Assembly (NCBI GenBank): GCA_023392635.1
Contig: JAEVYS010000077.1
Coordinates: forward strand, 1-17,995
Source of the DNA: Actinomycetes bacterium
GTDB taxonomy: Bacteria > Actinomycetota > Actinomycetes > Propionibacteriales > Propionibacteriaceae
Direction: 5' to 3'
DNA: 17,995 nucleotides
Made by a program: the position numbers and the translations under genes. Shown one piece after another: positions 13,727 through 17,995 of the stretch. Positions within the stretch are counted from its first letter, which is position 1. Each line of letters starts with the position of its first letter. Under the pieces are notes generated by a model. The model was not told where the DNA came from and did no database searches. It saw nothing but the letters and a program-made list of their open reading frames with translations.

Positions 13727-14461
13727 ATGCGGGTTGCGGTGTTCGGGGCCAGGGGACGGATGGGCGCGGAGGTCTGCCGTGCCGTCGAGGCGGCGGACGA
13801 CCTCGAGCTCGTGGCGGCAGTGGACGCCGGCGACGACCGTTCGGCCGTCGAGGCCGCCGACGTCGTGGTCGACTTCACCGTGCCGGATGCCGTGATGGGC
13901 AACCTCGCCTGGTGCGTCGAACGCGGCATCCACGTCGTGGTCGGCACCACCGGCTTCACCGAGGAGCGGCTCGGCCAGGTCCGGGAACTCACTGCCTCCC
14001 GGCCGGGGGTCGGGGTGCTGGTGGCCGCCAACTTCTCCGTCGGTGCGGTGCTGATGATGCACTTCGCCGAGCAGGCCGCGCGCCACTTCGAGTCCGCAGA
14101 GATCATCGAGCTCCACCACCCGAACAAGGTGGACGCCCCGTCGGGAACGGCGACGGTCACCGCGAACCGGATCGCCGCGGCACGCGCCGACGCCGGGCTG
14201 GGACCGGTACCCGATGCCACGGACTCCGGCCTCCCGGGGGCGCGGGGGGCCGAGGTGCAGGGCATCCACGTCCACGGCGTGCGGCTGCGAGGGCTCGTCG
14301 CCTCCCAGGAGGTGCTGTTCGGATCGGCGGGGGAGACCCTCACGATCCGGCACGACTCCCTCGACCGGGCCGGCTTCATGCCGGGCGTCCTCGCTGCCGT
14401 CCGTGCCGTCAGTGGCCTGCCCGGACTCACCATCGGGATCGACGCCCTCCTCGGGCTCTAG
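13727..14461 (+). CDS. dapB: 4-hydroxy-tetrahydrodipicolinate reductase
   Basis: DapB reduces the DapA product to tetrahydrodipicolinate with NAD(P)H, in the lysine and diaminopimelate pathway. The product is 244 residues, typical of actinobacteria. The N-terminal Rossmann motif is MRVAVFGARGRMG (nucleotide loop, residues 7-13), followed by VVDFTVPDAV and VVGTTGFTEE. The signature ELHHPNKVDAPSGTA spans 128-142, with catalytic His130 and Lys134 by comparison with E. coli His159 and Lys163. The ATG at 13727 has AGGAGAGGAA (13711-13720) six bases upstream. The frame is open further upstream but crosses palindrome B and the end of the previous gene, so a longer start is unlikely. The next gene starts one base after its stop. 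The usual partner dapA is not in the window. Confidence 0.97.
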   Translation: MRVAVFGARGRMGAEVCRAVEAADDLELVAAVDAGDDRSAVEAADVVVDFTVPDAVMGNLAWCVERGIHVVVGTTGFTEERLGQVRELTASRPGVGVLVAANFSVGAVLMMHFAEQAARHFESAEIIELHHPNKVDAPSGTATVTANRIAAARADAGLGPVPDATDSGLPGARGAEVQGIHVHGVRLRGLVASQEVLFGSAGETLTIRHDSLDRAGFMPGVLAAVRAVSGLPGLTIGIDALLGL

Positions 14462-14462
14462 C

Positions 14463-15152
14463 GTGCGCAAGGCTGCCCTCGCCTCGGCGATCGTCGTGGC
14501 CGTCCTCCTGGTCGCCGGCTGGTTCGCCGACGGCGTCCTGCGGAGGGCCGCCGAGGAGAGCGCTGCCTCCGCCCTGCAGTCGAGCCTCGGCCTCCCGCAG
14601 AAGCCGGACGTGGCCATCGATGGCTTCCCGTTCGCCCTGTCGCTGCTGACCCGATCCGTACCGGGTGCACACGCGAGCGCCGGCCGGGTACCGCTGACCG
14701 TGTCGGGGCACGACCTCCAGCTCACCGGGGTCCGCGTGCGGACCGGGGAGATCAGCCTCCTCGGCAACACGGCCCAGGTGACCAGGGCGGACGCCACCGG
14801 CGTGCTCGACTACGGCGGCCTCGCCGCGCTCGCAGGACTTCCCGTCAGCTATGCCGGCGAGGGCCGGCTGAAGGTCGTCTACACGACGCAGCTCGCGGGC
14901 CAGCAGGTCAGCTTCGGGGTGACGGCGGTCCCGGTGCTCGACGCCGAGCGCGCAACGATCCGGCTGACCGGGCCGAAGCTCGACCCCGGGAACCCGCCGC
15001 CGGTTCCGGTCCCGGCGGCCGAGCTCTCCCGCCTCGCCCGACCGATCCCGGTGAGGCTGCCCGGAGGCGCGAGGCTCACCGCGCTGACGCCGTCCGAGGG
15101 TGGTGTCGCGATCGCGGCGAGCGTCACCGGGCTGTCGTTCCCGGTGCGCTGA
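14463..15152 (+). CDS. DUF2993 / LmeA-like exported protein
   Basis: The product (229 residues) starts with VRKAALASAIVVAVLLVAGWFADGV, an uncleaved signal anchor or signal peptide, so the rest should lie outside the membrane. The next part, LRRAAEESAASALQSSLGLPQKPDVAIDGFPFALSLL, is the characteristic opening of DUF2993 proteins, and short repeated strand patterns follow (DLQLTGVRVRTGEISLLG, GVLDYGGLAALAGLPVSYAGEGRLKV). The best-studied family member, mycobacterial LmeA, is an envelope lipid-binding protein affecting lipomannan length; that role is not shown here. GTG at 14463 is one base after the dapB TAG, so translation is probably coupled, and no separate ribosome site is needed. The C-terminus converges on a GNAT gene. 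The family is fairly sure, the function is not. Confidence 0.82.
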   Translation: MRKAALASAIVVAVLLVAGWFADGVLRRAAEESAASALQSSLGLPQKPDVAIDGFPFALSLLTRSVPGAHASAGRVPLTVSGHDLQLTGVRVRTGEISLLGNTAQVTRADATGVLDYGGLAALAGLPVSYAGEGRLKVVYTTQLAGQQVSFGVTAVPVLDAERATIRLTGPKLDPGNPPPVPVPAAELSRLARPIPVRLPGGARLTALTPSEGGVAIAASVTGLSFPVR

Positions 15153-15167
15153 CCCTCCGTCGGTCAG
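15149..15167. terminator. Small hairpin spanning two convergent stop codons
   Basis: CTGACC (15149-15154) pairs with GGTCAG (15162-15167) around a seven-base loop. The left arm includes the TGA of the DUF2993 gene and the right arm the stop of the GNAT gene on the other strand. It is a weak stem, so terminator function is tentative. Confidence 0.4.
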
Positions 15168-15697
15168 GCGATCGCGGTGTGGAGGCGCACCAGCTTCAGG
15201 CGCGGGCCCTCTGCGCCGACCGCGACCTCCGAGTGTGCCCCGTCCGGTGCCCAGCCGGCGCCCGTGAGGAAGCCCCGTAGTACGTCGTCCTTCGCCTGCA
15301 CCCAGATGCTGGCGCGCTGGAACTGGTCGGCCCGCAAGGTGTCCACGCAGGCGTTGAGCAGGCGGGAGCCGTGTCCGCGCCGCTGTGCCGCCGGGTCGAC
15401 GACGAACTCCGCGACGAGGGCGTCGGCGCCGGCCTCGGCGTCCGGCTCATCGGAGGGGCCGATCGCCGCGAAGCCGACGACCCGCTCGTCGCCGAGCGCG
15501 ACCAGTACCCGGAATTGGGCGAGCGGTGGACGCAGGATGGCAGCCTCCCAGCTGGAGGTCATGGCGGCCAGGTCGACCGAGGCGAGCACGTCGTCCGCCA
15601 CCTCCCGGGGCAGCGATTGCGTCCACCCCCGCCGTTGCAGGGCAGCGATGGCCCCGGCCTCTGCGGGCAGCGCGAGACGGACGGAGTCGGCGATCAC
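15164..15697 (-). CDS. GNAT-family N-acetyltransferase
   Basis: The product is 177 residues. The acetyl-CoA motif A is clear: ALVAEFVVDPAAQRRGHGSRLL, with Q-R-R-G-H-G at 105-110, preceded by the strand VLVALGDERVVGFAAIG and followed by ASIWVQAKDDVLRGFLTGAGWAPDG, typical of motif B. The substrate is unknown. GTG at 15695-15697 is the chosen start: the conserved fold begins at once, no nearer alternative exists, and TACAGT lies six bases upstream, which fits a leaderless message. The frame continues upstream through the RNase J gene, which rules out the longer version. It is divergent from RNase J with 69 bases between start codons and convergent with the DUF2993 gene. It is not closely similar by eye to the other GNAT gene in the window. 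Confidence 0.88.
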   Translation of the reverse strand: MIADSVRLALPAEAGAIAALQRRGWTQSLPREVADDVLASVDLAAMTSSWEAAILRPPLAQFRVLVALGDERVVGFAAIGPSDEPDAEAGADALVAEFVVDPAAQRRGHGSRLLNACVDTLRADQFQRASIWVQAKDDVLRGFLTGAGWAPDGAHSEVAVGAEGPRLKLVRLHTAIA

Positions 15698-15703
15698 CGG
15701 GTC

Positions 15704-15709
15704 ACTGTA
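15704..15709 (-). promoter_or_regulatory. Possible -10 element of the GNAT gene (TACAGT)
   Basis: TACAGT on the minus strand fits TANNNT and is six bases before the GTG at 15697, so transcription would start at the start codon. No -35 box was found. Confidence 0.45.
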
Positions 15710-15754
15710 CCCAGCCCGGCGGCGGGCGCTGCCGGGCGCGCGCCCCGGGCACGT

Positions 15755-15760
15755 TAAGTT
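15755..15760 (+). promoter_or_regulatory. Possible -10 element of the RNase J gene (TAAGTT)
   Basis: TAAGTT fits TANNNT and lies six bases before the GTG at 15767. No Shine-Dalgarno sequence separates them, so a leaderless transcript is likely. No -35 box was found. Confidence 0.45.
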
Positions 15761-15766
15761 GGACCC

Positions 15767-17449
15767 GTGCGAGAAAGCCTGAAGACCCCACCGGCACTGC
15801 CTGCGGACACCTTGCGGATCACCCCGCTCGGTGGTCTGGGGGATGTCGGGCGGAACATGACCTCCTTCGAGATCAACTCCGACCTGCTGTTCGTGGACTG
15901 CGGGGTGCTGTTCCCCTCCGACGACCAGCCCGGTGTCGACCTGATCCTGCCCGGGCTGCACCTGGTGGAGGACCGGCTCGACGCGGTGCGGGCCCTCGTG
16001 CTCACCCACGGCCACGAGGACCACATCGGTGCGGTGCCATACCTGCTGCGCCGCCGCAACGACATTCCGGTGCTGGGCTCCCGGCTCACGCTCGCCCTGG
16101 TGCGCGAGAAGCTGCGCGAGCACCGCATCCGCGACGTCGACCTGCGCGAGGTGGCCGAGGGCGACCGCATCACGGTCGGCGGGTTCGACCTGGAGTTCCT
16201 CGCCGTCAACCACTCCATCCCGGACGCCCTGGCGGTCGTGCTGCGCACGAGGGGCGGAACCGTGCTGCACACCGGCGACTTCAAGATGGACCAGCTCCCG
16301 CTGGACGGACGCCTCACCGACCTGCGCGGCTTCGCACGCCTGGGCGATGAGGGCGTCGACCTGTTCATGGCCGACTCGACCAACGCCGAGACCCCGGGCT
16401 TCACCGCTCACGAGCGCGACATCGAGCCGGCGATGGAGCGGGTGTTCGCCACCGCCAGGCAGAAGCTGATCGTGGCCTGCTTCGCGTCCCACGTGCACCG
16501 GGTGCAGCAGGTGATGGACGCCGCCGTGCGGCACGGTCGCAAGGTGGTCTACGTCGGGCGCTCCATGGTGCGCAACATGGGCGTCGCCAGGGAGCTCGGC
16601 TACCTCAAGGTGCCCGGCGACACCCTCATCGACCTCAAGCAGATCGAGAACTACCGCGACGACGAGGTGGTGATCATCTCGACCGGTTCCCAGGGCGAGC
16701 CGCTGAGCGCCCTGTCACGGATCTCCAACCACGAGCACCCGGTGGTCTCGGCCGGTCCCGGCGATGTGGTGCTGCTCGCGTCCTCGCTGATCCCCGGCAA
16801 CGAGAACTCCGTCTACCGGGTGATCAACGGACTGTCCCGCAACGGGGTCACCGTCGTGCACAAGGGGAACGCGCTCGTGCACGTGTCCGGCCACGCCAGT
16901 GCGGGGGAGTTGCTCTACTGCTACAACCTGCTCAAGCCCCGCAACGTGATGCCCGTGCACGGCGAGGTGCGGCACCTGATCGCGAACGCCCAGCTCGCGG
17001 TGGCCACGGGGGTCCCGGAGAAGCGCGCGATCGTCGTCGAGGACGGCGCGGTGGTCGACCTGGCCAGGGGCAGGGCCCGGGTCGTCGGGCAGCTGGAGTG
17101 CAGCTACATCTTCGTCGACGGCCTCACCGAGGGCGAGATCGGCGACACCGAGCTCACCGACCGCAAGATCCTGGGCGAGGAGGGGTTCATCTCGGTCGTC
17201 GCCGTGGTCAGCCTGCACGCGAGGGCGCTGGTGAGCGGCCCCGACATCCACGCCCGCGGCTTCGCCGAGGACGACCAGGTGTTCGAGGCGATCCGTCCCG
17301 AACTCGTGCAGGTGATCCAGCAGGCGCTCGCCGACGGCGTGGAGGACACGTTCCAGCTGCAGCAGATGGTGCGCCGCACCGTGGGCCGGTGGGTGAACAA
17401 CAACTTCCGCCGGCGGCCCATGATCCTGCCGATCGTGGTGGCGACCTAG
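15767..17449 (+). CDS. rnj: Ribonuclease J
   Basis: RNase J is a metallo-beta-lactamase/beta-CASP enzyme with endonuclease and 5'-to-3' exonuclease activity, used in rRNA maturation and mRNA decay. The product is 560 residues, the usual length. The zinc motif LTHGHEDHIG carries H81, H83, D85 and H86; NHSIPDA (H149) and HTGDFKMD (D171) supply further metal ligands. The beta-CASP segment includes ACFASHVHRVQQVMDAA and IISTGSQGEPLSAL, and the late motif VHVSGHAS is present. The C-terminus (DTFQLQQMVRRTVGRWVNNNFRRRPMILPIVV) matches the family. GTG at 15767 is chosen since no ribosome site is found and TAAGTT lies six bases upstream. Actinobacterial genomes often place this gene after dapA; here a GNAT and a DUF2993 gene separate it from dapB. 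Confidence 0.97.
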   Translation: MRESLKTPPALPADTLRITPLGGLGDVGRNMTSFEINSDLLFVDCGVLFPSDDQPGVDLILPGLHLVEDRLDAVRALVLTHGHEDHIGAVPYLLRRRNDIPVLGSRLTLALVREKLREHRIRDVDLREVAEGDRITVGGFDLEFLAVNHSIPDALAVVLRTRGGTVLHTGDFKMDQLPLDGRLTDLRGFARLGDEGVDLFMADSTNAETPGFTAHERDIEPAMERVFATARQKLIVACFASHVHRVQQVMDAAVRHGRKVVYVGRSMVRNMGVARELGYLKVPGDTLIDLKQIENYRDDEVVIISTGSQGEPLSALSRISNHEHPVVSAGPGDVVLLASSLIPGNENSVYRVINGLSRNGVTVVHKGNALVHVSGHASAGELLYCYNLLKPRNVMPVHGEVRHLIANAQLAVATGVPEKRAIVVEDGAVVDLARGRARVVGQLECSYIFVDGLTEGEIGDTELTDRKILGEEGFISVVAVVSLHARALVSGPDIHARGFAEDDQVFEAIRPELVQVIQQALADGVEDTFQLQQMVRRTVGRWVNNNFRRRPMILPIVVAT

Positions 17450-17453
17450 GCGA

Positions 17454-17484
17454 TTGGCCTCAGCCGCCGCGCGTCGGGTATCGT
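17454..17484 (+). promoter_or_regulatory. Probable rpmB promoter
   Basis: TTGGCC (17454-17459) and TATCGT (17479-17484) fit -35 and -10 boxes with a 19-base spacer, the same layout as proposed for rpsO. The leader to the rpmB start is about 75 bases. It begins five bases after the RNase J stop. Confidence 0.5.
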
Positions 17485-17566
17485 AGGCAGGTCCCTGTCG
17501 TGGGGGCCGAACTTCGCCGGTCGCATCTCCGCGCCCAGGCTTTGCGAGACAACAAGGAGTACTCCG

Positions 17567-17752
17567 GTGGCTGCCGTCTGTGACATCTGCGCCAAGGGGC
17601 CCGGCTTCGGGCACAACGTGCCGTGGTCGAAGAAGAAGACCAACCGTCGCTGGAACCCGAACATCCAGCGGGTCCGCGCGACCGTTGACGGCACCCCGAA
17701 GCGCCTCAACGTGTGCACCTCCTGCCTCAAGGCCGGTCGCGTCACCCGCTGA
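17567..17752 (+). CDS. rpmB: 50S ribosomal protein L28, zinc-ribbon form
   Basis: L28 is a small protein of the large ribosomal subunit. The product is 61 residues, the family length. It reads MAAVCDICAKGPGFGHNVPWSKKKTNRRWNPNIQRV and ends RLNVCTSCLKAGRVTR. Two CxxC pairs (C5/C8 and C50/C53) make this the zinc-binding C+ type. Actinobacteria often also keep a zinc-free copy elsewhere that is used when zinc is scarce; that copy, if it exists, is outside the window. The GTG at 17567 has AAGGAG (17554-17559) seven bases upstream. It stands alone, with a promoter proposed at 17454-17484 and a hairpin terminator 16 bases after its stop. Confidence 0.98.
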   Translation: MAAVCDICAKGPGFGHNVPWSKKKTNRRWNPNIQRVRATVDGTPKRLNVCTSCLKAGRVTR

Positions 17753-17768
17753 CCCCGCGCCGTGCGCC

Positions 17769-17792
17769 AGAGACCCGCTGCGGCGGGTCTCT
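17769..17792 (+). terminator. 10-bp perfect hairpin after rpmB
   Basis: AGAGACCCGC (17769-17778) pairs with GCGGGTCTCT (17783-17792) around TGCG. It ends with a short pyrimidine stretch and lies just beyond the rpmB stop, as expected of a terminator. Confidence 0.85.
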
Positions 17793-17837
17793 TCGCATGT
17801 CCGGGCACGTTCACCCGCCCGGCCGTGCCCCACGTGC

Positions 17838-17849
17838 CAGCATGGGGGC
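17838..17849 (+). promoter_or_regulatory. Possible -10 element of a leaderless gene (CAGCAT)
   Basis: CAGCAT at 17838-17843 is six bases before the GTG at 17850. It misses the first T of TANNNT, as does CAGAAT before the gene at 4541. The six bases between are five G and one C, so a G-rich ribosome site is an alternative reading. Confidence 0.25.
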
Positions 17850-17995
17850 GTGAGCCAGCAGCGCGAGCCCGAGTTCCTCGGCTGGGCCCCGGACGAGCCG
17901 GTGCGCTGGGGACCTGACGAGCCCCTCGCCGGCGCGCCGCCTGCGCCCCCTCCCGTCCCCGTGACCGCCCCGTCGTCACGCCCGCTGCCGCCCGC
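17850..17995 (+). CDS. Start of a proline-rich hypothetical protein (3' end outside the window)
   Basis: A frame opens at GTG 17850 and runs off the window with 48 complete codons: MSQQREPEFLGWAPDEPVRW, followed by a Gly, Pro and Ala-rich tract. Low-complexity, acidic then proline-rich beginnings like this are common in actinobacterial membrane or envelope proteins, where they precede a transmembrane or secreted domain, but that domain is not visible. The family cannot be named. The start is supported by its position after the rpmB terminator and by the -10-like hexamer six bases upstream; the frame has no stop in the visible part. It could also be a chance frame in GC-rich DNA. Confidence 0.55.
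   Translation, partial: MSQQREPEFLGWAPDEPVRWGPDEPLAGAPPAPPPVPVTAPSSRPLPP

Overview
The window is about 18 kb of very GC-rich chromosome, densely coding and starting many genes with GTG. Gene content and order (infB-rbfA-truB-ribF, rpsO-pnp, dapB, RNase J) point to a Gram-positive actinobacterium. A member of the Propionibacteriales is my best guess, but the family cannot be fixed from the sequence alone. No tRNA, rRNA, CRISPR array, insertion sequence or prophage gene was seen.

Layout. Positions 1-4494 (+) carry the translation and RNA-maturation cluster: the 3' part of infB (IF-2), rbfA, truB and the bifunctional ribF. Positions 4541-4981 (+) hold a small protein of unknown function, facing a GNAT acetyltransferase at 4998-5489 (-). 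A lipoprotein gene at 5681-6469 (+) converges on the transhydrogenase operon pntA-pntB (9532 to 6544, -) with a strong hairpin between them. rpsO (9802-10065) and pnp (10259-12466) follow, each with its own hairpin terminator. Then comes a solitary AbiEi/DUF559-type nuclease-like gene (12675-13592), bracketed by two related long palindromes. dapB (13727-14461) and a DUF2993/LmeA-like gene (14463-15152) form a tight pair. A second GNAT gene (15164-15697, -) is divergent from the RNase J gene (15767-17449, +). rpmB (17567-17752) and the first codons of a proline-rich protein (from 17850) close the window.

How the genes fit together. Most genes serve translation or RNA turnover: initiation (IF-2), 30S maturation (RbfA), tRNA pseudouridylation (TruB), ribosomal proteins S15 and L28, and the two nucleases PNPase and RNase J. 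RibF supplies FMN/FAD, PntAB links NADH and NADPH pools to the membrane proton gradient, and DapB supplies the lysine/diaminopimelate pathway. The accessory genes (unknown protein, two acetyltransferases, lipoprotein, nuclease-like gene) sit at the seams between these conserved blocks.

Most unusual structures. (1) Two palindromes of about 68-78 bp, each centred on GAATTC and about 81% identical over their common 68 bp, lie on either side of the nuclease-like gene; one begins directly after its stop codon. (2) A nearly perfect 50-bp inverted repeat places the truB start codon in its loop. (3) Several genes appear leaderless, with a -10-like hexamer exactly six bases before the start codon.
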